Shown piece after piece: positions 44,925 through 54,353 of a stretch of DNA of 64,000 nucleotides; positions within the stretch are counted from its first letter, which is position 1; each line of letters begins with the position of its first letter. The stretch comes from Diplonema japonicum (taxonomy: Eukaryota; Euglenozoa; Diplonemea; Diplonemida; Diplonemidae): NCBI GenBank assembly GCA_964019335.1, contig OZ025678.1, forward strand, positions 541,001-605,000, given 5' to 3'. The notes under the pieces were generated by a model. The model saw nothing but the letters and a program-made list of their open reading frames with translations, had not been told where the DNA came from and made no database searches. Made by a program: the position numbers and the translations under genes.

Positions 44925-46114
44925 AGCCTTCGGACAAGCGGTATGCACGACGAAGTTCCCAACACTCGCACAGGACAGAGGAGGAAAGCGGTGAGGAGAG
45001 TGAATGGAACCCAAAGCTGTGCGATGTGGATACAGATGAGACCGTAGAGATGGCGTTTTCAAGAAAGGTTCACGCACTGCTTGATGCCAGCGGGTACGAA
45101 GAAGAGTCTTATGCACAGGAGCATGCAATGATCACTAAAGCCCTCTTCTTCTTGTCGTTTGTTATGATAATGTTGAGTGTGATCGTTTTCACCGTGGAAT
45201 CCCTCCCTGAGTACTACAACCGAGGCCTTCCAGCCTTCTTTACCTTGGAGACAACCTGTGTTGTGTGGTTCACTATCGAGCTTGTCACCCGACTTGTAAC
45301 GTGTGATTCCATAAAAGATTTCATGAAATCAATGATGAACTGGATTGATTTCATTGCCATAGCCCCTTATTACCTCGACCTCGTTCTCACGCTGAGCAAA
45401 AGAGGTGGGGGTGGTGCAAAGGAGCTACTCATATTAAGAGTCATCAGGCTGACCAGAGTGTTCCGTGTCTTTAAGCTTTCAAAGTATAACGAAGGCGTTC
45501 AAGTAGTGATGGCCTCCCTCGCGAATAGCACAGACGCATTGAGCTTGCTATTCTTCTTAATGACGTTGACCGTGGTACTGTTCGGGAGCGCTATGTACTT
45601 CGCTGAGCAGACCGCCGCTACATGGGATGATCAGAACCGCACTTGGGTACGAAAATCAGAGTACGGAGGTCCCGTTGAACAGCATAAGATTATATCAATC
45701 CCCTACGGCTTCTGGTGGTGCCTTGTCACAGTTACAACCGTGGGTTACGGCGACATGGTCCCTGTCACTTTTGCGGGATACTTGGTAGGCGTGGCCGCAA
45801 TGCTGGCAGGCATACTTATTGTCGCTTTTCCCATCATCATCATCGGTGCAAAGTTTACCGAGGTTCGCGACCAGTTCCGACGAAGAAAAGAAGAAGCCGT
45901 TATCATGCGCAACACAGCAAAGCTCAACAAACAGAACAAAGATGTCGTGCCTCAACAAATTCGGCCAAAGCCACCCAACGACGCCGACGCCATCCGGGAT
46001 CTCATCAAGAGGTTGGATGCCATGTCTAAGAAGATTGATGAGCTTATACAAGATGACATAGGGAAGTGCCCAAACTGCAGGACGCGAGCTTTTCCAAGCA
46101 AGCAAACTGACTAA
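44909..46114 (+). CDS. Voltage-gated potassium channel (six-TM Kv type)
   Basis: 401 residues, intronless; ATG 44918 is an alternative start. Six membrane segments are visible. S4 is ELLILRVIRLTRVFRVFKLS with Arg/Lys at every third position (six charges). The pore carries the K+ filter in VTVTTVGYGDMVP, and S6 is GVAAMLAGILIVAFPIIIIG with the PVP-like hinge replaced by AFPI. There is no T1 tetramerisation domain; the ~65-residue N-terminus is charged. The C-terminus has a short coiled coil (IRDLIKRLDAMSKKIDELIQ), probably for assembly, and a final CPNC pair. A plasma-membrane or flagellar-membrane Kv channel activated by depolarisation. Confidence 0.92.
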   Translation: MPTMLEPSDKRYARRSSQHSHRTEEESGEESEWNPKLCDVDTDETVEMAFSRKVHALLDASGYEEESYAQEHAMITKALFFLSFVMIMLSVIVFTVESLPEYYNRGLPAFFTLETTCVVWFTIELVTRLVTCDSIKDFMKSMMNWIDFIAIAPYYLDLVLTLSKRGGGGAKELLILRVIRLTRVFRVFKLSKYNEGVQVVMASLANSTDALSLLFFLMTLTVVLFGSAMYFAEQTAATWDDQNRTWVRKSEYGGPVEQHKIISIPYGFWWCLVTVTTVGYGDMVPVTFAGYLVGVAAMLAGILIVAFPIIIIGAKFTEVRDQFRRRKEEAVIMRNTAKLNKQNKDVVPQQIRPKPPNDADAIRDLIKRLDAMSKKIDELIQDDIGKCPNCRTRAFPSKQTD

Positions 46115-46168
46115 AATTGTGCATATTTTCATTTGACTTTAATATTGCCATTGGTTACGTACATAGGA

Positions 46169-48110
46169 ATGGGTGATGTGCTTCAGGACCTCCTCGCTTC
46201 GCTGAAAACCGTTTTCATCAATGAGGGCGTGGAAATGGAAGGTTGTAACTCTGTTGCAAACGTCTCTGACATCTTAGCCTTCACGAAGGGCTATGTACTT
46301 CCAAAGCCCTTAGCAGCGGCTGGCAAGACTATCAACGTGCCAGATAACAAGGAAGATTTTGACACACTGGTGTTTGATGAGTTCGTCAGCATGAACGAGC
46401 GGATACGGCAGTCAGAAGGGCAGGACGACGTAATCATGCAGGAGATAGAAAACTGGAGAAAGAAGTGGCTCAGGAGTGTGTCTCCAAGCAGCTCACGAAC
46501 CACCTCAGCAGATTCTAGTTCTTCGGTGGTCGCAAAAAATCTTGAGCATACCAACAACATGTCAAGAAAGTGGCGCTGGATGCCTCTTGACGGTAAACAC
46601 ACCATCCAGAAGCTTGTGGAAAAACCAAAGCCTCGGGTACCTTTGCTCACTTACTCTCAAGAAGCCTTTATGAACGTCCAGACGCTTCAGCAAGACTGCG
46701 AAGAAGCAATCAAACAAACAGCACCTGTACCTGTTGTCCCCGGGGAGAGAGACAGTCCGGTCAATCAGAGGTGCAGTATTTGCCACTTCAGCTCGATCTG
46801 TCTAAACTGTACCCTGACAAAGAAAAGAAACCCTCTTTACCAGCAAGAGATGTACTTAATGATGAGAATTGAAATGTGCAAAGCAATTGAAGATATAAGA
46901 ACGGAAGAAGAAAACCGGTTGAACAAAACCGATGCTGATTATGAAGCGTCGACTGCCAAACTGCGCGGCGTTTATAATAAACTGGTGATGAGGGAGCCTT
47001 GGGTGGAGTGGTTGTGTCGGTACGACGCTGACATGGCAAGGATCACCCGTGAGACGGACGAACGCATCCTGACGCTCGTTGAGGAGCACGAGCAAAACGT
47101 GCACAGCTTGAGGGCCATGAACACACAGCTAGAAAACGAAAAGCGAAATGTATGCACTTTTATACCCCACCACGCGTTACAGCTTCAAGAAACCATGACT
47201 CAAGCAATGAAAGAATCCTCCTGCCAGCTTGAGAACGTCAAGGAGTTGCTTGCTTCTAGTAGTGTATGTTCGTACAATCGTGTAAACACCCCTTCAGGAG
47301 ACAGTAGAGGCGCTCGAAGCAGAAGTGGATATCGCAAGAAAGGTTAAGAAAGTACAGACCATCTTTACTAGTAAAAGGAATCGTGCTTTAAATGCGTGTA
47401 CAGAAAAACTGAAGGCCGCGAAAGCGAGAATGCAGGAGAACAAGGAAAAACAACACATTAAGAACTCCTCGAACGGCTTGTTTCGCGATACGATGCAGCA
47501 CAGCCTGCTCACGATGATGAACAGCGAGGTAAGTTCAGTTGAGGTGGAAGAGTTCGGCTCAGAGTCATGGATAAATGGGGACGAAGTGAGGCAAGCGTGT
47601 GCAACTGAGTGGTGCCCGGTGTTTGATCTTGTTAAGACAACAACCAAAAAAGCGGTAATGATGCAAGAACTGCTTAGGAAGATGCGTTCCAAGGAGAACG
47701 AAACATTCACGAGGACGAAAGAAATGGAAATAGAGATCGACCTCTTGAACAAGCAGCTGCACAGGAGATCGGGTGCTGGCAGCGTATCGTCTTCAGTGGA
47801 TCTCATGCCCTTTGCGTCTTTTATGCAATTCACCCGTAAGCCGCGAGAAGAAAGCGACCATGAAGGCTCGGAGTCGCCAGGCCTTCCTGCCGTTCCCCCG
47901 ACCCTCCCAAGGACGTCCGTCAGCGAACGGCCGCGGAGGGTGTCCTACGTCATGGATGAGAGTCAAACTTTCGGTTCTGTAAGAGGCATGGGGTCGATGA
48001 GTGGTAGCGGGAGGAAGTGGCGCGGATCGCATGCCGCACAGATAGCACTGCGTAGGTCGTCCATTAGGTCATCCATCAGGAGTACCGACTCAGGGAGCAG
48101 GCTTAGATAA
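46169..48110 (+). CDS. Coiled-coil protein, unknown
   Basis: join(46169..47149, 47183..47263, 47298..48110); 624 residues. Two short introns join what look like two separate ORFs; without splicing the frame is broken at 47347. The first intron (33 nt, GTATGC...TTACAG) is stop-free and in frame. Long heptad regions flank it (DADMARITRETDERILTLVE, ETVEALEAEVDIARKVKKVQ, KENETFTRTKEMEIEIDLLN). A possible CxxC-x5-CxxC finger lies near residue 210 (CSICHFSSICLNC). The C-terminal ~120 residues are Ser/Arg-rich and probably phosphorylated. I do not recognise the family; a cytoskeletal role is plausible. The start follows GTACATAG by 2 nt. Confidence 0.72.
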
Positions 48111-48156
48111 TAAGTTAACACTTGTCATTTACACGTACAAACTTTTAAAATAAATT

Positions 48157-48196
48157 TATTTGTTTTGTCTTCGTGCTTCCTTGCATCATTACGCAG
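48157..48196 (+). promoter_or_regulatory. Predicted trans-splice acceptor
   Basis: T-rich tract (TTTATTTGTTTTGTCTTCGT) followed by CATTACGCAG ending at 48196, 2 nt before ATG 48199 of the cold-shock protein. Confidence 0.5.
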
Positions 48197-48198
48197 CA

Positions 48199-48472
48199 AT
48201 GGGGCTGCAGATCCATCTGCACAGAAGGGCATTTCGCCGAGCAGGTGTCGTGACGGATTGGCTAGAGGGCTACGGTTTCATTAAATGCGATGTGGAGCAC
48301 AAGGTGTTTGCCCACAAGACGAACCTTGTGAGCGGAAAGAGACTGCGTGTGGGGCGGAAAGTGGAATTTGACCTGCAGTACACAGCGAAGTATGCAACTT
48401 TTTGTACTGTCATGAACCAACAGGGGCCCTGAGGCGTTCAATATAACAGGTCCGCAGGGCACTGACCCGTAA
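48199..48472 (+). CDS. Small cold-shock-domain (CSD) RNA-binding protein 1
   Basis: join(48199..48389, 48424..48472); 79 residues, little more than one CSD. RNP1-like EGYGFIK and RNP2-like VFAHKTN are both present, followed by RVGRKVEFDLQYTAKGPEAF. The 34-nt GTATGC intron splits the last strand; reading through loses the AKGPEAFNITGP end that is typical of CSD proteins. CSD proteins bind single-stranded RNA or DNA and modulate translation or stability. Only 84 nt separate its stop from the kinesin ATG. A related CSD gene lies on the far side of the kinesin (51683). Confidence 0.85.
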
Positions 48473-48514
48473 ATACGTAATGTACTTTCAAATAATTGGC
48501 GACACGCCATGAAA

Positions 48515-48550
48515 AGGTTTTTTCTTTCTGCTTCGACACTAGCATCACAG
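48515..48550 (+). promoter_or_regulatory. Predicted trans-splice acceptor
   Basis: GGTTTTTTCTTTCTGCTTCG, then ACACTAGCATCACAG ending at 48550, 6 nt before ATG 48557. It places the kinesin start at 48557 and makes ATG 48509, which lies before the tract, unlikely. Confidence 0.5.
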
Positions 48551-48556
48551 GCATCA

Positions 48557-51500
48557 ATGTCAGGCGGAAGGAAGTCTTTGGCCTTGCAGCCTGCTTCTCC
48601 CAGAGGCCGTTCTGGTGGTAGCAGTTCGCCTACGTCCCCTAGAGGCCGCCATGGGAGCGGTAGCCCACCTAAAAGAAAGCAACCGCAAAATGAAACAAGT
48701 AATGTGAAGGTTGTCGTGCGGGTGCGTCCTTTCGTGCCCAGGGAACTCGATATTCATGAGCAACTCAAAACGCCTGAAGATCCTTATCTGCGCAGTATCA
48801 TCGAGATGCCCACGACGTCCCCTGGCACAGTGTCTGTTCTTGACTATACAAAGAATTGGGTAGAGAGGGAGAGGTTCAGTTTCGATAGCGCTATCTGGTC
48901 TATTCCCAGTGATCAGCAAGAGTACGACGGCCATATCTCCGACCAGAACGATGTTTTCACGTGTGTGGGCCAACCGGTGTTGGAGAACACGATGAAGGGG
49001 TACAACAACTGCATCTTTGCCTACGGACAAACAGGGTCAGGGAAGACGCATACCATGATGGGGGGTGACGACGGAGAGGACTTGGGTGTCATTCCCATGA
49101 TTTGTAAGGGACTCTTCAAGTACATCGATGAGAAACGCTCTTCAGAGGAATCAACGCAATTCGACCTCAGCTACAAAGTGGAGGTGCGCTTTTTGGAGAT
49201 TTACAACGAGCACGTGAAGGACCTTTTGTGGCAGCAACGTACCCCTGAGGAAATCGACAGCTTCAGGGTAGAAAACCGTGGACAGGCACCGAATCCATCC
49301 AACCTTCAGGTCAGGAACCACCCTATCACGGGACCATACGTGCAATTCCTCACAGCAGTGGAGTGCACGAACGTAGAGGACTGCATAGACCTCATCAATA
49401 TAGGCAACACAGAGCGTTCTGTGGCTTCGACAAAAATGAACGAAAGGTCCTCGCGTTCGCACGCTGTCTTTAAGATCACCTTCACGCAGACGACGAAGTC
49501 GCGCCCTAAGAATAAGTTCGACAAGCCCGCCGTAAACGAGAAGGTGTCGAGTATCAACTTGGTCGATCTGGCAGGGTCAGAGAGAATTAAGAAGAGCCAG
49601 TCCGCAGGCCAGCAGCTCGTTGAGGCTGCTTCCATAAATCTGTCGCTGACAACATTAAAGATGGTGATTGATGCACTGGTCGAGAACAGCAAGAATCCAA
49701 AGAAGAAGATGCCTGTTCCCTTCCGTGATGCAACCCTAACCTGGTTGCTCTCCGACAGTCTTGGTGGAAACTCGAAGACCATCATGTGTTGTAACGTCAG
49801 TCCGCATCCTGATAATTCAGAAGAGACTGTGAACACCCTGCGTTACGGGTCGAAGGCAAGGGAGATCATCAACGTCGTACACGTAAACGAGGACCTAGAA
49901 GCAAAGCGTATCCAGGAGCTCGAGCTGGAGATGTCTTTACTTCAGGAGAAGCTGAATGCTGATCCCGAGTCACAGGCTGTCGAGAACGAAGACCTCCGAA
50001 ACCAGATGGATGAGACCATGCACGAACTACGCATGTCTAGGCAGCAAGCTGCTATTCATGTTGCTGAGAAGGAAGAATTCCTCGACGCACGCGTGAAGCT
50101 GTCTTTCCAGTACGCCTTCCAGATGGTGCTGGCGGAGAAGAAGCGCACCTATTGGGGAGACTCATATGATGCTACTTGCAAGGAGCTTGATGCCAGCAGA
50201 AAGGAACTAGAACATCAGAAAGAACTGAACGAAGGCCAGCGCAAGTCAATGAACGACGCAAAGGACGATCTCACAGGCGAGATGGCCCGTTATCAACAAG
50301 AAATTGCTTCTTTGAAAAGCGAAGTTGCATCGCTGCGGCAGCAACTACAAGGGGAGAAGGAAAGCAGGCAGGCTGACATAGATGATCACCAAGTCATTGC
50401 TAGTAAGAAGAACGAAGCCTGGGAGGAAGAGAAGCAGATACTTGTGGGGCGACATGACACAGAGTTGCGCAGGTCTGAAGACCGTTACAAGTTTTACGTG
50501 GAGAGCGCCGAGAAGCTGCAAGGCAAGCTATCCAAGGAATTACAGGAGACCAATGACATGCAGTCGGAGCTGTCATCTACGAACCAGGCACTGGCATACC
50601 AAGTGGACAGCTTGCGCAGCACCAACGAAGCTTTAGAAAGCCGGGTTACGGAGCTGCGTGCTGAGTTGCGTGAAGAGATGGCGAAGGCAGGGGATGAGTG
50701 GCAAGCCAGATTCTATGATAGTGAAAAGGAACATCGTCGCTTGATAGAAGAGAACGACGAGAAGTGGCATGAGCAGTTCGATCAAAAGTCTGAAGAAACA
50801 GAAGAGATCTTTAAATCAATTCAAAATGAGCATAAGGAAGAGAAGGAAAGGCTTAAGTTTTCCATGGAGCTCGACTTTGCACAAGAACGCGAGAAATTGA
50901 AGGGGGAATGGGATGTCATCGAAGAAGAGTTGAAGACGCGCCTTAATGCAAAAACAAAACTCACTAACGAGATGCATCAGTTCTTGAAAGCAGTCGAAGT
51001 CAAAGAAGCAAAGTATTCTTCTTTAGCTGCACGCGTGTCTGCGGTGATGAGTGACGTTTCACTGGAGGGGTCTCCCGACTTCATGCAGCTTCTCGGGATG
51101 CTTCGCAAGTTCCAAACTGAGTACACCAGTTATTCCCCGAGCAAGGAGATGCTGCAAAAGCTCTTGAGGAGCAAATCCGGGATAGAGCTGGATCCTACAC
51201 CTGTTACAGAAGAACCTATTTCCTTCGTGCCTCTTCGCGCCACTAGTGGAAAAAGGAGCAACAGCCGTCCTGCTAGCCCCACCAGAGCTGGATTCCGCCC
51301 CCCCAGTCCGTCGCGAGCTGGATCTCGACCTCCCAGCCCGTCGCGGGCTGGATCTCGGCCTACCAGTCCATCGCAGGCTGCCAGTCCTTCATGGGCTGCG
51401 TCGCACCCTCCGAGCCCATCGAAGCCCTTAATAAGCACCCCCACAAGGGCTGGTTCCCGCCCCCCCAGCCCACGAACTGCGTCTCGCCCCCGTAGCCCTT

Positions 51501-51604
51501 CTAGGAATGGCTCCCAGATGGGGAGCCCGCGCAGGTCGTCAAGCTTAGTGCGTGGTGCAGCGGCGAAACCCGTCATCGCTAGGTCTAGACGGGTCTGCGG
51601 GTAG
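48557..51604 (+). CDS. Kinesin motor protein (N-terminal motor, kinesin-3-like)
   Basis: 1015 residues, intronless. After a Ser/Pro/Arg-rich head, the motor domain spans about residues 48-440: P-loop GQTGSGKT, switch I NERSSRSHAVF, switch II LVDLAGSERI, then AASINLSLTTLKMVIDAL and DSLGGNSKTIMCCNVSP. The DSLGGNS-K-T sequence and long insertions are typical of kinesin-3-like motors, but no FHA domain is visible. In the switch II helix the usual INKSL is INLSL (Lys to Leu). Then comes coiled coil to about 870 and a tail of repeated SPSRAGSRPPSP-type units (51276-51520), basic and Ser/Pro-rich, like microtubule-binding or phosphorylated tails. Plus-end directed transport along microtubules is likely. 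Start chosen after the acceptor at 48550. Confidence 0.9.
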   Translation: MSGGRKSLALQPASPRGRSGGSSSPTSPRGRHGSGSPPKRKQPQNETSNVKVVVRVRPFVPRELDIHEQLKTPEDPYLRSIIEMPTTSPGTVSVLDYTKNWVERERFSFDSAIWSIPSDQQEYDGHISDQNDVFTCVGQPVLENTMKGYNNCIFAYGQTGSGKTHTMMGGDDGEDLGVIPMICKGLFKYIDEKRSSEESTQFDLSYKVEVRFLEIYNEHVKDLLWQQRTPEEIDSFRVENRGQAPNPSNLQVRNHPITGPYVQFLTAVECTNVEDCIDLINIGNTERSVASTKMNERSSRSHAVFKITFTQTTKSRPKNKFDKPAVNEKVSSINLVDLAGSERIKKSQSAGQQLVEAASINLSLTTLKMVIDALVENSKNPKKKMPVPFRDATLTWLLSDSLGGNSKTIMCCNVSPHPDNSEETVNTLRYGSKAREIINVVHVNEDLEAKRIQELELEMSLLQEKLNADPESQAVENEDLRNQMDETMHELRMSRQQAAIHVAEKEEFLDARVKLSFQYAFQMVLAEKKRTYWGDSYDATCKELDASRKELEHQKELNEGQRKSMNDAKDDLTGEMARYQQEIASLKSEVASLRQQLQGEKESRQADIDDHQVIASKKNEAWEEEKQILVGRHDTELRRSEDRYKFYVESAEKLQGKLSKELQETNDMQSELSSTNQALAYQVDSLRSTNEALESRVTELRAELREEMAKAGDEWQARFYDSEKEHRRLIEENDEKWHEQFDQKSEETEEIFKSIQNEHKEEKERLKFSMELDFAQEREKLKGEWDVIEEELKTRLNAKTKLTNEMHQFLKAVEVKEAKYSSLAARVSAVMSDVSLEGSPDFMQLLGMLRKFQTEYTSYSPSKEMLQKLLRSKSGIELDPTPVTEEPISFVPLRATSGKRSNSRPASPTRAGFRPPSPSRAGSRPPSPSRAGSRPTSPSQAASPSWAASHPPSPSKPLISTPTRAGSRPPSPRTASRPRSPSRNGSQMGSPRRSSSLVRGAAAKPVIARSRRVCG

Positions 51605-51682
51605 GCATGATATCGCGTCATTGTTTGTATCTCTTTTTCCGTCAGTTTTATTCACCATACCCCCGCTACTTATGCACCACAG

Positions 51683-51958
51683 ATGGGACGGCTGGTGGGG
51701 GTCGTGGAAAAATGGCTTCCTAAACTTGGGTACGGATTCATCCTATCCCCCCAGGGAGAGCATGTGCATGTGCACCACAGGAACATAGTGATGCCGAATT
51801 ACAGGAGTCTTGCTATTGGGCAGCGTGTGGAATACACCCCTGCTCTGAAGGACGGTCTGGCCTATGCTGCGAGCGTCACAGCAGTTGGAGGTGGTCAAGC
51901 AAAGCGGGAAAACGAAGGACCTGACACTGACCTCACGGGCAAGATAGTATTAGATTGA
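51683..51958 (+). CDS. Small cold-shock-domain protein 2
   Basis: 91 residues, ATG directly after the acceptor-like ATGCACCACAG. CSD pattern: GVVEKWLPKLGYGFILSPQG (RNP1-like GYGFI) and HVHVHHRN (RNP2-like), then IGQRVEYTP and AASVTAVGGGQ. A charged tail (KRENEGPDTDLTGK) follows. The length is close to the first CSD gene, but the core motifs differ enough (LGYGFIL versus EGYGFIK) to suggest an old duplication. It lacks the 34-nt intron of CSD 1. Likely binds RNA. Confidence 0.8.
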   Translation: MGRLVGVVEKWLPKLGYGFILSPQGEHVHVHHRNIVMPNYRSLAIGQRVEYTPALKDGLAYAASVTAVGGGQAKRENEGPDTDLTGKIVLD

Positions 51959-52066
51959 CAGTTTGTATTTTTTTCCTTTCTTTTGGGATAGGTGACGGCA
52001 GAGGATGAGGCATCTCACAAAAGACTTCCTTTAACTCATATTCGAAGGTTATACAAAAAAATAATA

Positions 52067-54194
52067 ATGTGGGCACTACCTACCGGAGGGAAGGGGCAGA
52101 TACCGCAGAACATGATGGACATGTTGAACGGGTACAAACAGCAGCCAAGGCCGCCGCCAAGCGGGGGGCAGCGGCACTCGCATCCTAGCTCGGCCTCGGA
52201 TAGGCACCGTGACGATGAGCACACGACGCAGCAGAGAACTACGACCCATAGGAGGCCTGAGCCAAAACACGCCTTTACGTCCCGCACATCTAACGGTAAG
52301 GCCACACCACGTTCTAGCCACAATTCATATGGCCATTCGCACTCGCACCCTCATCTTCAGCAAGGAGGGCAGATTACACCAGCCAACGCCTTGAAGCTGT
52401 ACGCTGATTGCCTCACTGATTATGAGCAGTCAGAAATCTTTGACTACCCTCACATTTTTTTCTTGGGGTGCGGTGCACAGAAGATAAAAGGCAGCATCGC
52501 CAACACAAGGAACAACCACGGCTTCGATGACGACAGAGGCGACTACAACTACGTGACGCACGACCATATTGGCTTCAGGTTTGAGATTCTGTGCCTGTTG
52601 GGGAAAGGCTCCTTTGGCCAGGTGTTGAAAGTGTTCGATTACAAGGAAAACAAACCGATGGCCCTCAAGATCATTAGGAACAAAAAACGTTTCCACCACC
52701 AGGCGCTCGTGGAGGTGAAGCTGCTGGACCATCTTAAGGAGCACGACAATGAAGACCAGTATAACATCATCAGGATGGACGAGTACTTTTACTTCCGAAA
52801 TCACTTGTGTATCACATTCGAGCTGCTGTCTATTAATCTTTACGAGTTCATCAAAAACAACAACTTCCAGGGCGTCTCACTGGGGCTCATTCGAAGGTTT
52901 GCTATCCAGCTACTTACGTCCTTGAAATACCTCCACCGCGAGAGGATCATACACTGTGATTTAAAGCCGGAGAACATACTGCTGAAGAGCCCTACGAAAT
53001 CAGGGATAAAGGTGATCGACTTCGGTTCCTCGTGTTTCGAGGACGAGAGGATCTACACATACATCCAATCACGGTTCTACAGGTCCCCCGAGGTGATCTT
53101 GGGCATATCATATGGGAGGCCTATTGACTGTTGGTCCTTCGGGTGCATCTTAGCGGAGCTGTACACAGGGCTCCCCCTCTTTCCTGGCGAGAATGAAACG
53201 GAGCAGCTTGCCTGCATCATGGAAATCCTGGATGTCCCCCCAAAGCACATCATCGAACTGTCAACGAGGAGGAAACAGTTCTTTGATTCATCTGACTTTC
53301 CACGTATCCAGCCCAACAGCAGGGGCAAGAAGCGCAGACCCGGCACCAAAGACCTTGCTAGTGCTTTGCATTGCAACGATGCACAGTTCGTGTCCTTTCT
53401 CGAGGGGTTCTTGAGATGGGACCCGAGAGAGCGATTCACTCCAGATGACGGCCTGAGGCATGAATGGATATTAGACGCAATGATACCACCGACATTCAGG
53501 CCTTATGGGCAGCAGCACAGAGGACACTCCGCGGACCCGGGTACAACGAGGAGAGTGAAGAAGAAGGAGCAACACCAGTCCCATCAGCAGTCCCACCAAT
53601 CCCATCAATCTCACCCGTCTCATACTGAGCAGACTCATCAGCAGACTCATCAGCAACACCAGACTCATCAAGGCCAGTCACATCAGCACCAGCACCAGCA
53701 ACAGCAGCACCAGAACCAAAGCCAAAGCCAGAGCCAAAGCCAAAGCCAAGGCCAAAGCCAAAACCAATCTTACCAGCAAAAAAACGAAGAGGCAAAGAAG
53801 AACACGACACAACAACCTTGCCAGCAGCCGTCGTCAGGGAGCAACCAGCATGATCCACAGCAACGTGAGACTCAAGGTTCAGAAGGCTCGCAGCCTCAAA
53901 ACCAGCAATCGCAGCAACAACAGCAGCAGCCACACAGCAATGTCTCTGCTCAGCTGACAAAGAGCAACCTAAACACCCTCGGGATGGGCCTGAACAAGAT
54001 TAATACCCTGCTGCCTCCCATCGACGGTGTTCCGTCGGCTTTAGGTTTGCTTCCCTTTAAGAATTAATTTAACAATCACAGCTCACTCGCATGCCCACGG
54101 CAAGGCAAAGGCACGCAACACCAGTTCAGGAGAGGCTAAGAAGCTGACTGAAGAAGCCATGCAGAATTTCATGAACAAATATAATGCGGGATAA
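52067..54194 (+). CDS. DYRK-family dual-specificity kinase
   Basis: join(52067..54044, 54082..54194); 696 residues. A DYRK homology box (TPANALKLYADCLTDYEQSE) precedes the kinase domain (about 165-470): GKGSFGQV, MALKIIRN with the catalytic Lys, HCDLKPEN, DFGSSC, activation loop YTYIQSRFYRSPE with the autophosphorylated second Tyr, and CILAELYTGLPLF. The DH box and HCD motif place it in class II DYRK. The C-terminal ~160 residues are His/Gln/Ser-rich low complexity. The terminal exon (37-nt intron, donor GTTTGC, branch-like TTTAAC) adds AKKLTEEAMQNFMNKYNAG; reading through instead ends at LLPFKN. No ATG lies upstream in frame before the GTG at 51992. A 9-codon upstream ORF sits at 52005-52034. 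Confidence 0.9.
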
Positions 54195-54353
54195 CCTTTC
54201 CAGGTTCCCAAAGCCCTTAAGTCTGAACCCTACTAACCGTGTCTCCGGTGATCCTGCGTGTAAAATAAAGTTGTTAAAAGTAGCCCTAACTAACCAGCTT
54301 TCTTTGTCTCGTAGCTACATACAGGTTATTATGAACTGATCCCCACGCAGTAA

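Noticed and set aside
46771-46870. Alternative frame VQYLPLQLDLSKLYPDKEKK in the coiled-coil gene
   Set aside because: It would need two compensating splice events with no suitable donor and acceptor; the main frame is continuous.
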